This document shows positions 1-7,710 of a stretch of DNA of 10,279 nucleotides, one piece after another (position 1 is the first letter of the stretch; each line of letters begins with the position of its first letter). Position numbers and translations under genes: made by a program. The notes beneath the pieces were generated by a model. That model worked only from the letters and a program-made list of their open reading frames with translations. It did not search any database and was not told the origin of the DNA. The stretch is from Balneolales bacterium (lineage in GTDB: Bacteria > Bacteroidota > Rhodothermia > Balneolales > Natronogracilivirgulaceae), in contig SLLP01000063.1 in assembly GCA_007133995.1 (NCBI GenBank), positions 1-10,279 of the forward strand, in the 5' to 3' direction.

Positions 1-10
1 CTGCAGAGGA

Positions 11-3000
11 TTAATAGTTGGTGTTACGTTGAATCGCAATGGTACAACTTTTATCATCAATTTCCCACTGCTTGATAAAATCGAAGTCACTAGGCTTGCC
101 GAATTCGATCACCTCGGCAAGCGTTTCCCGTTTAACATATTCCTTCATGAACTCAACAGATGACCTCATTTCATCATCGCCGTCCACAAAGATATCAATT
201 CGGTCGGTAAGCTCATAATTTGCTTCCTTCCTCATATTCTGCACACGATTCACTATCTCACGTGCAAGCCCTTCGCGGATGAGGTCCTCGTCGAGTTCCG
301 TATCCAATGCTACGGTAACCCCCGATTCCGTCTCCACTGACCAGCCTTCAAGACCGTGTCGTGTTATCGTCACATCTTCTATAGACAGGGTGACAGGGTC
401 TCCATCCTGCAAATCGACCTGCCATTGCCCTGTTGTTTCAAATTCGGTTATCTGTCCGGTTGTAAGCTCCTGTACGGCCGCTGCCACAGCTTTCATCCGC
501 TTGCCCAGCTTTTTACCCAAAACCGGGTAGTTGGGTTTTGCACTTTTCTGGACGATCCCCGAATCGTCGGCAACGTACATGATCTGCTTAACGTTTACCT
601 CATCCAATATAATATCTTTTACGGAATCTATCGCCTTTCTTTGTTCTTCGCTGTTTGCAGGAACAATCAGCCTGGCAAGCGGTTGCCGCACATTTACATT
701 GATCTTGTTCCGGATACGCAGGACGATCGAGGAGATGGTTCGGGCCATATCCATCCGGTATTCCAGCTCGCGGTCGATCGCCGTCTCCTCGACGGCGGGA
801 TAGAAGGTCAGATGCACCGATTCCTCTTCAAAACCGGTCACCATGTTCAGGTTCCGGTACACCCATTCCGAGATAAACGGGGCGATCGGACTGGCAATTT
901 TGACCAGGTTCACCAGGCACTCATAAAGTGTCTGGTAAGCAGCCGTCTTGTCCAGGCTTTTTCCCTCTTTCCAGAACCTGCGTCGGCTGCGGCGCACATA
1001 CCAGTTGCTCAAATCATCTGCAAAACGCTCAATTTCACGAACCGCACGCGTGGGCTCGTAATCTTCCATGAATGTATCCACCTTTTTTATGGCGGTGAAC
1101 TGCCTTGATATGATCCACCGGTCCATTTCCGAACGGTCAGAGTAGGAAATCGGTACCCCGGAATAGGTCCATTTGTCGATATTGGCATACATCGCCAGAA
1201 ACGAGTAGGTGCTCACCATCGTGTTGAAGAACTTGCGCTGGGTGTCCTGAAGCCCGTCCTCACTGAATTTGAGGTTCTCCCAGGGTGAAGAGTTGCTCAT
1301 CATGTACCAGCGAGTGACATCGGCACCAAAACGGCTGATCACATCGAACGGATCGGCCGCATTGTTCTTCGTTTTGCTCATTTTCTCGCCTTTGGCATCC
1401 AGAACGAGTCCGTTTGACACAACATTCAGGTAGGCAGGCGAATCAAACAGCATGGTGGCAATGGCGTGCAGGGTGTAGAACCAGCCACGGGTCTGATCCA
1501 CGCCCTCGGCGATGAAATCGGCAGGAAATAGCTCCTTGAACTCCGCCTTGTTCTCGAACGGATAGTGATGCTGGGCGAACGGCATGGCTCCCGAATCAAA
1601 CCAGACGTCCAGCAGTTCGGGTACGCGGCGCATGGTACCGCCATCTTCGGCCTCCCAGGTGATTTTGTCGATATAGGGCCGGTGCAGGTCAAGTTCTTCG
1701 GCGGAATCAAGACCGGCTTTCTGCGTCAACTCTTCAATACTGCCTATGCAGACGATGTCATCGGGATTGTTGTCATTCACCCAGATCGGAAGCGGCGTAC
1801 CCCAGTATCGCTGGCGCGAGATGGCCCAGTCGACATTGTTCTCCAGCCAGGCACCAAAACGACCGGTTCCGGTGCCCGGTGGTTTCCAGTTGATGGATTT
1901 GTTCAGTTCGACCATCCGGTCACGTACAGCCGTGGTTTTTATGAACCATGACTCCACAGGATAGGACATCAGCGGTGTGCCCTTGCGCCAGTCATGCGGA
2001 TAATTGTGGATAAAGGTCTCGTGCCGAAACATCCGGCCTCTCTCCTTGATATTGCGTGCAATACCCTTGTCGGCATCCTTGAACCACTCTCCGGCAAAAT
2101 CATCCACGATGGATTCGAACCGGCCTTCCCTGTTGATCGGATTGAACATCGGGATGTCTTCACGTTTGCATATATCATAGTCATCGGCGCCGAAAGCCGG
2201 TGCAATATGCACTATACCGGTTCCGTCTTCCAAAGTCACAAAATCGGCCGGAACCACACGCCAGGCCTGATCTCTGGAAATTTCCTTGAGCGCATAATCG
2301 AACATGGGCTCGTACGTGCGTCCGACAAGATCGGTCCCCTTGAGCTCCTCCACCACATCATATCCTTCGCCCAGCACTTTGGTTGCCAATTCCTTCGCAA
2401 GGTAGTAGCAGGCTTCCTCACCGTTGTGCTCCACACGCACCTTTACGTAGTCCAGCTCAGGATGCACCGCCAGCACCATGTTGGAGATGAGCGTCCAGGG
2501 CGTGGTGGTCCAGGCCATGAAATACGTTCGCTCCTCCCCATCCACGGGAAACGTGATGAAAACCGACGGATCCTGGACCTCACGGTAGCCGAGGCTCACC
2601 TCGTGCGAACTCAGAACCGTGCCGCTACCGGGAGAATACCACTGAATTTTATACCCCTTGTAGATCAAATTCTTGTCAAACAACTGCCGCAGCGCCCACC
2701 AGACCGATTCGATATAATTATTGTCGAAGGTGACATACGGGTTTTCCAGGTCCACCCAATAGCCCATGCGATCAGTGAGGCGGTTCCATTCGCCTGTGTA
2801 CCGCAGCACGCTTTCGCGGCACTTGGCGTTGTATTCGGCAATACCGTATTCCTCGACCTGCGTCCGACCCTGCAAACCAAGCTCCTTTTCCACTTCAATT
2901 TCCACAGGAAGTCCGTGTGTGTCCCACCCTCCCTTGCGGTCCACCTTGAAACCCTTGAGCGTCTTGTACCGGCAAAAAAGATCCTTCACAGTGCGTGAGA

Positions 3001-3184
3001 GCACATGGTGGATGCCAGGGCGACCGTTGGCAGTAGGCGGACCCTCATAAAACGTGAACGGAATTCCATCCTGTCTTGTGGCCACACTTTTGGCGAAAAC
3101 ATCATTCTCCTTCCACCAATCCAGAACTTCAAGTTCGGTCTTGGAGTACTGTAACTGTTTAACTTCTTTGAATTTCTTGCTCAT
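11..3184 (-). CDS. ileS: Isoleucyl-tRNA synthetase, type 2 (eukaryote-like), complete
   Basis: This cytoplasmic class Ia enzyme charges tRNA(Ile) with isoleucine using ATP and hydrolyses mischarged Val-tRNA(Ile). The 1057-residue protein has the full domain order. The catalytic fold begins near residue 40, with a HIGH-equivalent G57-I58-H59-H60 after PPTANGRP. The CP1 editing insertion carries TTTPWT (226-231) and HIAPAFGADD (326-335); D335 aligns with the catalytic editing aspartate D342 of E. coli. LLDVWFDSG follows, then the KMSKS loop written KMSKT (601-605). The anticodon-binding domain contains WYVRRSRRRFWK, and a long C-terminal extension completes the protein. Length and C-terminus suit the eukaryote-like type 2 enzymes common in Bacteroidota. 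The start ATG lies at 3184-3182 with no Shine-Dalgarno sequence. It is divergent from the phosphatase gene. Identity is certain; the altered HIGH motif is discussed under findings. Confidence 0.98.
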   Translation of the reverse strand: MSKKFKEVKQLQYSKTELEVLDWWKENDVFAKSVATRQDGIPFTFYEGPPTANGRPGIHHVLSRTVKDLFCRYKTLKGFKVDRKGGWDTHGLPVEIEVEKELGLQGRTQVEEYGIAEYNAKCRESVLRYTGEWNRLTDRMGYWVDLENPYVTFDNNYIESVWWALRQLFDKNLIYKGYKIQWYSPGSGTVLSSHEVSLGYREVQDPSVFITFPVDGEERTYFMAWTTTPWTLISNMVLAVHPELDYVKVRVEHNGEEACYYLAKELATKVLGEGYDVVEELKGTDLVGRTYEPMFDYALKEISRDQAWRVVPADFVTLEDGTGIVHIAPAFGADDYDICKREDIPMFNPINREGRFESIVDDFAGEWFKDADKGIARNIKERGRMFRHETFIHNYPHDWRKGTPLMSYPVESWFIKTTAVRDRMVELNKSINWKPPGTGTGRFGAWLENNVDWAISRQRYWGTPLPIWVNDNNPDDIVCIGSIEELTQKAGLDSAEELDLHRPYIDKITWEAEDGGTMRRVPELLDVWFDSGAMPFAQHHYPFENKAEFKELFPADFIAEGVDQTRGWFYTLHAIATMLFDSPAYLNVVSNGLVLDAKGEKMSKTKNNAADPFDVISRFGADVTRWYMMSNSSPWENLKFSEDGLQDTQRKFFNTMVSTYSFLAMYANIDKWTYSGVPISYSDRSEMDRWIISRQFTAIKKVDTFMEDYEPTRAVREIERFADDLSNWYVRRSRRRFWKEGKSLDKTAAYQTLYECLVNLVKIASPIAPFISEWVYRNLNMVTGFEEESVHLTFYPAVEETAIDRELEYRMDMARTISSIVLRIRNKINVNVRQPLARLIVPANSEEQRKAIDSVKDIILDEVNVKQIMYVADDSGIVQKSAKPNYPVLGKKLGKRMKAVAAAVQELTTGQITEFETTGQWQVDLQDGDPVTLSIEDVTITRHGLEGWSVETESGVTVALDTELDEDLIREGLAREIVNRVQNMRKEANYELTDRIDIFVDGDDEMRSSVEFMKEYVKRETLAEVIEFGKPSDFDFIKQWEIDDKSCTIAIQRNTNY

Positions 3185-3531
3185 ACAACGAGAAAGGGTT
3201 CACTACTGAATTTTTAATAAGAGCGTAAATATACAAAACTTTCAGGACAGGTCAGTCCTGCCGGCCATAGTAAGTTCGTACCATTTTGAATGCTCTATAT
3301 GCTTATTGATCCACATGATTCGCAAATCGTGGGTGACGTTATAAATCATGAGATTTTAAACAGATCATATGTATATATTCTGGTCCTGAATTGAAAGGTA
3401 ATTGCATCAGGCGGCAATAAAAAATCACGAATTGGAAAGTTATAAAAAAAGTAGCTCTTTAATACCGTTTTTGGCTTTTTTATGTGTTACGAACTGAAAA
3501 AACGTTCACTAATCCAAAATAAATCACTAAC
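3185..3531. promoter_or_regulatory. AT-rich divergent intergenic region, ileS / phosphatase
   Basis: These 347 bases separate two divergent genes and must carry control signals for at least one of them. A possible Bacteroidota-type -7 element (consensus TAnnTTTG) for ileS reads TATATTTA on the minus strand at 3233-3226, but I find no matching -33 TTG at the right distance. Inverted repeats occur at 3243-3260 and 3343-3356. The right third (about 3410-3490) is rich in A and T runs. There is no exact TAnnTTTG box toward the phosphatase gene. I see no T-box, tRNA, convincing small gene or terminator. Promoter positions are therefore only guesses. Confidence 0.4.
3243..3260. promoter_or_regulatory. 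Inverted repeat upstream of ileS
   Basis: CAGGAC and GTCCTG form perfect 6-bp arms separated by 6 bases (AGGTCA). The repeat lies 59-76 bases upstream of the ileS start, just outside the weak TATATTTA box, where an operator would sit. No T run follows on either strand, so it is not an intrinsic terminator. A chance occurrence is possible. Confidence 0.25.
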
Positions 3532-4056
3532 ATGCAACCCGTTACAAAGTTATCTCTTAAGGAAGTTACAAAAGAGGATCCACTCAAAGTCTGTTTCGTC
3601 TGTCTCGGCAATATTTGCCGCAGCCCGACGGCAGAGGGCGTTTTCCAGCACATTGTCAACCGTGAAGGACTTTCTGCACTGCTGGAGGTGGATTCCGCAG
3701 GCACAGCCGCTTATCATGTCGGAGAACCGGCCAACAGCAAAAGCCGGATAATTGCTGAACAGAACGGAGTATCTCTCAACTCAAAGGCGCGGAAATTCGA
3801 GTACACCGACTTCGGCTATTTCGATCTGGTCATTGCCATGGACAAGGAAAATCTGCGTGATTTGCAGCGGCTTGACCGCAAGAGCCAGTATCATGAGAAA
3901 TTATTCCTCCTGAGGGATTTTGACCCGGTACCCGGCGATAAGGAAGTTCCGGACCCCTATTACGGCGGAATTAACGGCTTTGAGCTCGTTTATGAGATTG
4001 TAATGCGCAGTTGCGAATCACTGCTTGAAGCAATTCGACCTCACGTGAAATCCTGA
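3532..4056 (+). CDS. Low-molecular-weight protein-tyrosine-phosphatase family protein
   Basis: A cytoplasmic phosphatase of the LMW-PTP fold that uses a cysteine-phosphate intermediate. The P-loop CLGNICRS has the CX5R signature, with nucleophile C24 and R30. The general-acid loop DPYYGG supplies D141. The conserved SAGT (55-58) and MD (103-104) are also in place, so the enzyme should be active. At 174 residues it is slightly longer than the usual ~155. The excess is a polar 17-residue N-terminal extension before the first strand (LKVCFVCLG), and no other in-frame ATG exists between. It lies 11 bp upstream of a fructosamine-kinase-family gene. That linkage argues for a protein-ribulosamine-5-phosphatase role in deglycation rather than, or besides, tyrosine dephosphorylation. 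A Wzb/Etp-like role in polysaccharide export is less likely, since no partner tyrosine kinase is nearby. The fold is certain and the substrate inferred. Confidence 0.95.
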   Translation: MQPVTKLSLKEVTKEDPLKVCFVCLGNICRSPTAEGVFQHIVNREGLSALLEVDSAGTAAYHVGEPANSKSRIIAEQNGVSLNSKARKFEYTDFGYFDLVIAMDKENLRDLQRLDRKSQYHEKLFLLRDFDPVPGDKEVPDPYYGGINGFELVYEIVMRSCESLLEAIRPHVKS

Positions 4057-4067
4057 CCAACGTATTT

Positions 4068-4961
4068 ATGAAGCACCCAAATGCATTGCAAAAATACTTC
4101 ATTGAGCAATTCCAAAGCGATATCCGGGATATTTCACCTGTTGGCGGAGGTTGCATCAATGAAACAGTGAAAGTGACGCTGACGGACGGACAATCCTTTT
4201 TTGTGAAAAAGAACCGGATTGCCCTGAATGATATGTTTGAAAAAGAGGCCTTGGGTCTCAAACTGCTGGCTGATGCAACTGAAAAAACTGCCGACTCCGG
4301 CGAAAGGCTGCACATTCCCGATGTACACGGGCTCACCGATGACCATGACAATGGGCACGTTTTTCTTGTTCTTTCTTTTGTGGAAGAGGGCCGCTCATCC
4401 GGCGATTTCGATCTTCGCTTCGGCCGTTCACTGGCACGTCTTCACCGGCAGACCGCACCGCAGTTCGGACTCTACCACGACAACTATATCGGCAGGCTGC
4501 CGCAGAAAAACGAATACCGCGACGACTGGATCTCCTTTTTTGCCGAGTGCCGCCTGGAGCCACAGTTCAGGATGGCACAGGAGAGCGGACATTTTACCGG
4601 TGCTGCACGAAAATCGCTGGACAGACTCTGCAGCACGCTGAACGAGCTTCTGCCGGAAGAGCGCCCGGCGTTGCTCCACGGCGACCTATGGGGCGGTAAC
4701 TATATATGTGACAATGACAACCAGCCGGTACTCATAGATCCAGCCGTCTATTACGGGCATCGCGAGGCCGAGCTCGCTTTCACAACCCTTTTCGGTGGAT
4801 TCGGAAGCGGCTTCTACAAAGGCTATGAACAGGAGTTTCCGCTCGAACCCGGTTTTTCAGAGCGCCGTGATATCTATAATATTTATCCCCTGCTGGTACA
4901 TGTCAACCTTTTCGGCGGAATGTATGTTTCCCAGACCGAATCTATCCTGCGAAAATTCTGA
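4068..4961 (+). CDS. Fructosamine/ribulosamine 3-kinase family protein
   Basis: A cytoplasmic kinase of the fructosamine-3-kinase family (aminoglycoside-phosphotransferase fold). Members phosphorylate the O3 of sugar adducts on protein lysines, making the adduct unstable so that it falls off. The 297-residue length is normal. Motifs in order are the nucleotide loop GGGCINET (26-33), FFVKKN with the ATP-contacting lysine (K47 or K48), the helix FEKEALGL (58-65), the catalytic loop LHGDLWGGN with D206 and N211, and the metal-binding IDPAVYYG with D224. The C-terminal YNIYPLLVHVNLFGG is typical. All catalytic residues are present. Bacterial members often prefer ribulosamines or erythrulosamines to fructosamines. 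The short gap after the LMW-PTP gene indicates cotranscription. The start ATG follows CGTATTT with no Shine-Dalgarno sequence. Substrate specificity cannot be read from the sequence. Confidence 0.93.
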   Translation: MKHPNALQKYFIEQFQSDIRDISPVGGGCINETVKVTLTDGQSFFVKKNRIALNDMFEKEALGLKLLADATEKTADSGERLHIPDVHGLTDDHDNGHVFLVLSFVEEGRSSGDFDLRFGRSLARLHRQTAPQFGLYHDNYIGRLPQKNEYRDDWISFFAECRLEPQFRMAQESGHFTGAARKSLDRLCSTLNELLPEERPALLHGDLWGGNYICDNDNQPVLIDPAVYYGHREAELAFTTLFGGFGSGFYKGYEQEFPLEPGFSERRDIYNIYPLLVHVNLFGGMYVSQTESILRKF

Positions 4962-4963
4962 AC

Positions 4964-4977
4964 ACATCCCTGGATGT
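4964..4977. other. Short palindrome just after the kinase stop codon
   Basis: ACATCC and GGATGT are perfect 6-bp arms around a 2-base centre, beginning 3 bases after the kinase stop. No T run follows, so it is a poor intrinsic terminator. It could mark a processing or weak pause site, or be chance. Confidence 0.2.
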
Positions 4978-5019
4978 TATGAAGAAATGATCTTTCAGAG
5001 CACTGTACCATAGTTCGGT

Positions 5020-5045
5020 GTAATTCGTTACCTTATATGAATTAC
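5020..5045. promoter_or_regulatory. Inverted repeat just upstream of the TPR gene
   Basis: GTAATTC (5020-5026) and GAATTAC (5039-5045) are perfect 7-bp arms separated by 12 bases. The downstream arm ends 15 bases before the TPR start codon. The position suits a dyad operator or a leader hairpin near the translation start. No T run follows. It is a candidate for regulating the envelope operon; its function is untested. Confidence 0.35.
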
Positions 5046-5060
5046 CCGAAATAGAATCAA

Positions 5061-6857
5061 ATGTCATTGCGAACGATCCTGTTTGTCCACATTGCTGCTG
5101 CCATAGTTCTATCGGCGCTGACGCTATCTGCCTGTTCTACAAGTGAAACGGCAACAGACACCGGAGAACGGCTCTATCCTGCCGGAGATGGAACGGCTGA
5201 ACAACGCATATCCGGCCGGACCGGGGATCCCGTATCACCCGATGATGAGATCCGTGCGCGCACCTATTTTATTCGCGGCATAACCGCCATGGAGCTCGAC
5301 GATACCGAATCGGCCGAACGGATGCTTTCGCGAGCCCACACCATCATCCCTGATACTCCGGGTGTGAATTATGCCCTTTCGCAGCTTTATATGGAGAAAA
5401 AGGATCCGGCCAGCAGCGTTTTTTACAGTCGCCGGGCTGTTGAACTGGAACCGGAAAACAAATGGTATCGCCTTCAGCTCGTGGAGGGGTTGCGTGCCGA
5501 GGGTGACTACGGGGAGGTGATCCGCCAGCTTGATTTGACCCTGGCTTACCATCCATCGGATATCCAGATTCTGTATACCAAGGCCCGTATCCAGACCTCT
5601 CAGGGCGATTATGAGAAATCCAATGAGACCTACCAGCGCATTCTTGATCTGCTGGGCCCTGATCGCTCTATTTACTTCCAGCGCATCAGCAATTTTACCC
5701 GTCTCGACGACACCGACGCCATCATTAATGAACTACACAAAGTGCTCGAGCTGGACCGGGGCAACGTAAACACGCTGCTGATGCTCAGTCAGTTTTACCT
5801 TGATGATGAACGGACCGACGATGCCATGGAGCTTTTGGAGAAGGTGCTTCAGCGCAACCCGAATCATCCCGAAGCATTGGTCAATCTTGCCGACATCCAT
5901 ATCATGCGCGAGGAGTGGGATATGGCAGGCCGACTGCTGCTTGGACTCGTGAGCGATCCGGGTGTTTCACTCAGCAACAAGCTGGAAATTGTACAATATA
6001 TACTCAGTCGGTATTCAAATGACCCTGATAACAGGCAGCTTCATAACACCGCTGCAAGTCTCATTGACAGCCTTCTCACCAACGAGCCCGAGAACGGCAT
6101 GACCCACGCCATGGCCGCCGAATTCTACCTGCTATCAGACGATGGCGACCAGTCGTTGCACCACCTCAGACGCACAACGGAGTTGATGCCGGAAAACGAC
6201 GCCGCCTGGCGACAGTTGGTGCAGACCTATTACATCGAAGGCCGGTACGAAGAGGCGATTGTCGCCGCGCAGCAGGCCGATGAATTCATACCAGAGGATG
6301 CATTTGTCCTCTTTTTCAAAGGTGGCTCCTATTTCCTCAAAGAAGAATACGGTGAAGCAGCCAAATTTCTGAGTGCAGCAGCCGAACTTCCTTCACGCTC
6401 CCAATTCCGTTCCATCATTTTTGGAACACTCGGGGATGCATACGCCTCACTGGACGAATGGGACGCGGCTGATACCGCTTACGAGGAGGCCATCACGCTG
6501 GATCCGGACAATGATGTCGCGCTGAATAACTATGCTTACTATCTGTCCGAGCGGAATATCAGGCTGGAGGAGGCCATGAAGATGGCACAGCGAGCGCTCG
6601 AACTTAACCCGGAGAATGCCGCATTTCTCGACACCATGGGATGGGTTTACTTCAAAATTGGCGATTACGAGAAGGCTCATGAATACATCCGGGCTTCCAT
6701 TGAGACCGGTGAAGCCAGTGCGGATGTATTGGAGCACATGGGGGATGTGTACGACAAAATGGATGAGCCGGACCGGGCAATGTATTGGTGGCGGAAAGCC
6801 TACGACAAAGACGAAAACCGGACGCACCTGAAAGAGCGTCTCCATATCAACAAATGA
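5061..6857 (+). CDS. Large TPR-repeat lipoprotein, first gene of the envelope cluster
   Basis: A 598-residue protein with a lipoprotein signal peptide: charged start MSLR, hydrophobic core 6-22, and lipobox LSAC with the lipidated cysteine at C25. A polar linker to about 60 follows. The rest is a helical array of roughly a dozen tetratricopeptide repeats (about 65-590). Clear units include GDYEKSNETYQRIL, AMELLEKVLQRNPNHPEAL, ALNNYAYYLSE and LDTMGWVYFKIGDYEKA (from L523). It should be a periplasm-facing, membrane-anchored scaffold with no enzymatic residues visible. The C-terminal LDTMGWVYFKIG...LEHMGDVYDKM pattern resembles the large TPR lipoprotein next to lolB in Pseudomonas (recalled, not searched). 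Here a DUF4292 gene follows, which supports an envelope-assembly role. The start ATG at 5061 is fixed by the signal peptide; the leader is A-rich without a Shine-Dalgarno sequence. The exact partner is unknown. Confidence 0.9.
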   Translation: MSLRTILFVHIAAAIVLSALTLSACSTSETATDTGERLYPAGDGTAEQRISGRTGDPVSPDDEIRARTYFIRGITAMELDDTESAERMLSRAHTIIPDTPGVNYALSQLYMEKKDPASSVFYSRRAVELEPENKWYRLQLVEGLRAEGDYGEVIRQLDLTLAYHPSDIQILYTKARIQTSQGDYEKSNETYQRILDLLGPDRSIYFQRISNFTRLDDTDAIINELHKVLELDRGNVNTLLMLSQFYLDDERTDDAMELLEKVLQRNPNHPEALVNLADIHIMREEWDMAGRLLLGLVSDPGVSLSNKLEIVQYILSRYSNDPDNRQLHNTAASLIDSLLTNEPENGMTHAMAAEFYLLSDDGDQSLHHLRRTTELMPENDAAWRQLVQTYYIEGRYEEAIVAAQQADEFIPEDAFVLFFKGGSYFLKEEYGEAAKFLSAAAELPSRSQFRSIIFGTLGDAYASLDEWDAADTAYEEAITLDPDNDVALNNYAYYLSERNIRLEEAMKMAQRALELNPENAAFLDTMGWVYFKIGDYEKAHEYIRASIETGEASADVLEHMGDVYDKMDEPDRAMYWWRKAYDKDENRTHLKERLHINK

Positions 6858-6905
6858 GATGGTGAAACCTCGGAACAATGCGCTGTTATCCGGAACCTCG
6901 TGCAG

Positions 6906-6913
6906 CCCCCCCC
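6906..6913 (+). repeat. Run of eight C in the leader of the DUF4292 gene
   Basis: An uninterrupted C8 tract lies between the TPR stop (6857) and the chosen DUF4292 start (6946). It would fall inside the coding region if translation began at the upstream in-frame ATG (6859). Runs like this are prone to slippage and to sequencing error. With the 6946 start, length changes would leave the protein intact. Confidence 0.8.
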
Positions 6914-6945
6914 GCAGAGTTCGCTTCCCCACTCCTGCCAGATTT

Positions 6946-7710
6946 ATGCTGTCATGCAAATCACAGTATGCAGCTGTCATTGCACTACTTGTGATCCTTT
7001 CCGGATGTGCCCCCTCTGAAATCCTGCAGCTCGAGACAGGAACATTTGTCCCGTCAGAAATCGAAAAACAGTTGTTTTACGAACGGTATGCGGAAGAAAA
7101 TAATACCCTGAGCGCCATCAGCGGGCGCGCCGCTGTCCAGATCAGCGAACCTGGTCATACCGAGCGCGCCAATATCCGTTTCCGTTCCGATCGAAACCAA
7201 AGCCTCCTTCTCATTAGTAACAACCTGGGCATCGAGGGTGGACGCATCTACAGTGATCCCGATTCCGTGATCATCTACAACCGTATCGAAGAGGTAGCGC
7301 ACAAAATGTCACATGAGGATGCGGCATGGTTTTACCTGAACGGCATCGGCGCCATGAATCTCATCCGTATGCTCCACCCCATCACCGAACCGGGCGAAAT
7401 TGAGGATATATACGAAAGTGATGATTATTATCTGGTTTTTACACGCCACGGCGAACAGCACTACATCAGTCGCGACCGAATGACACTTCGACGCACCGAG
7501 CGCCGGACGCATCATCCCGAAGCCTACAGCACATTCAATTTTGACAACTTTGCGGAAATTGAGGGATTCCGGCTGCCAAGGCGCATCCAAATCTTGAGTT
7601 CCGATGAAAAATCGAATATTTTTCTTGTTATCCGAGCGCTTGAAGTGAATCCCTCCGAACTGGAATTTGATCCCGGTATTCCCGGGGACATTGAACTCAT
7701 CCGGCTATGA
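6946..7710 (+). CDS. DUF4292-family lipoprotein, LolB-like
   Basis: I assign this to the DUF4292 family from its features and its place in the TPR-DUF4292-EnvC order. From the ATG at 6946 it is 254 residues with a clean lipoprotein signal: MLSCK, a hydrophobic stretch at 9-18, and lipobox LSGC with C21. The longer open frame from 6859 adds 29 Pro/Arg-rich residues ahead of the signal peptide, so I reject that start. The mature part looks like a beta-rich LolA/LolB-type fold. LSAISGRAAV (55-64) parallels the GRLAV strand of LolB, and alternating strands such as SLLLISNNLG and SVIIYN follow. If this is right, it would accept lipoproteins from LolA and insert them in the outer membrane. No catalytic motif is visible. 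Its stop overlaps the next start as ATGA, implying translational coupling. Family membership is likely; LolB function is inference. Confidence 0.82.
   Translation: MLSCKSQYAAVIALLVILSGCAPSEILQLETGTFVPSEIEKQLFYERYAEENNTLSAISGRAAVQISEPGHTERANIRFRSDRNQSLLLISNNLGIEGGRIYSDPDSVIIYNRIEEVAHKMSHEDAAWFYLNGIGAMNLIRMLHPITEPGEIEDIYESDDYYLVFTRHGEQHYISRDRMTLRRTERRTHHPEAYSTFNFDNFAEIEGFRLPRRIQILSSDEKSNIFLVIRALEVNPSELEFDPGIPGDIELIRL

Noticed and set aside
1994..2998. 334-codon plus-strand open frame opposite ileS
   Set aside because: It lies wholly antisense to a certain gene. Its translation is His/Ile/Val-rich with no domain, the usual shadow of a well-biased coding strand.
3290..3394. 34-codon plus-strand open frame inside the ileS/phosphatase gap
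   Set aside because: It is short and AT-rich, with no leader signal or recognisable motif; it is expected by chance in an AT-rich spacer.
3185..3531. T-box riboswitch or other tRNA-sensing leader for ileS
   Set aside because: The region lacks the T-box core, a specifier stem and a terminator/antiterminator pair; T-boxes are also mainly a Firmicutes feature.
4964..4977. Intrinsic terminator after the kinase gene
   Set aside because: The 6-bp stem has a 2-base centre and no downstream T run; recorded only as a palindrome.
6859..6945. 29-residue N-terminal extension of the DUF4292 protein
   Set aside because: A Pro/Arg-rich stretch ahead of a complete lipoprotein signal peptide would block export; the ATG at 6946 gives a standard lipoprotein.
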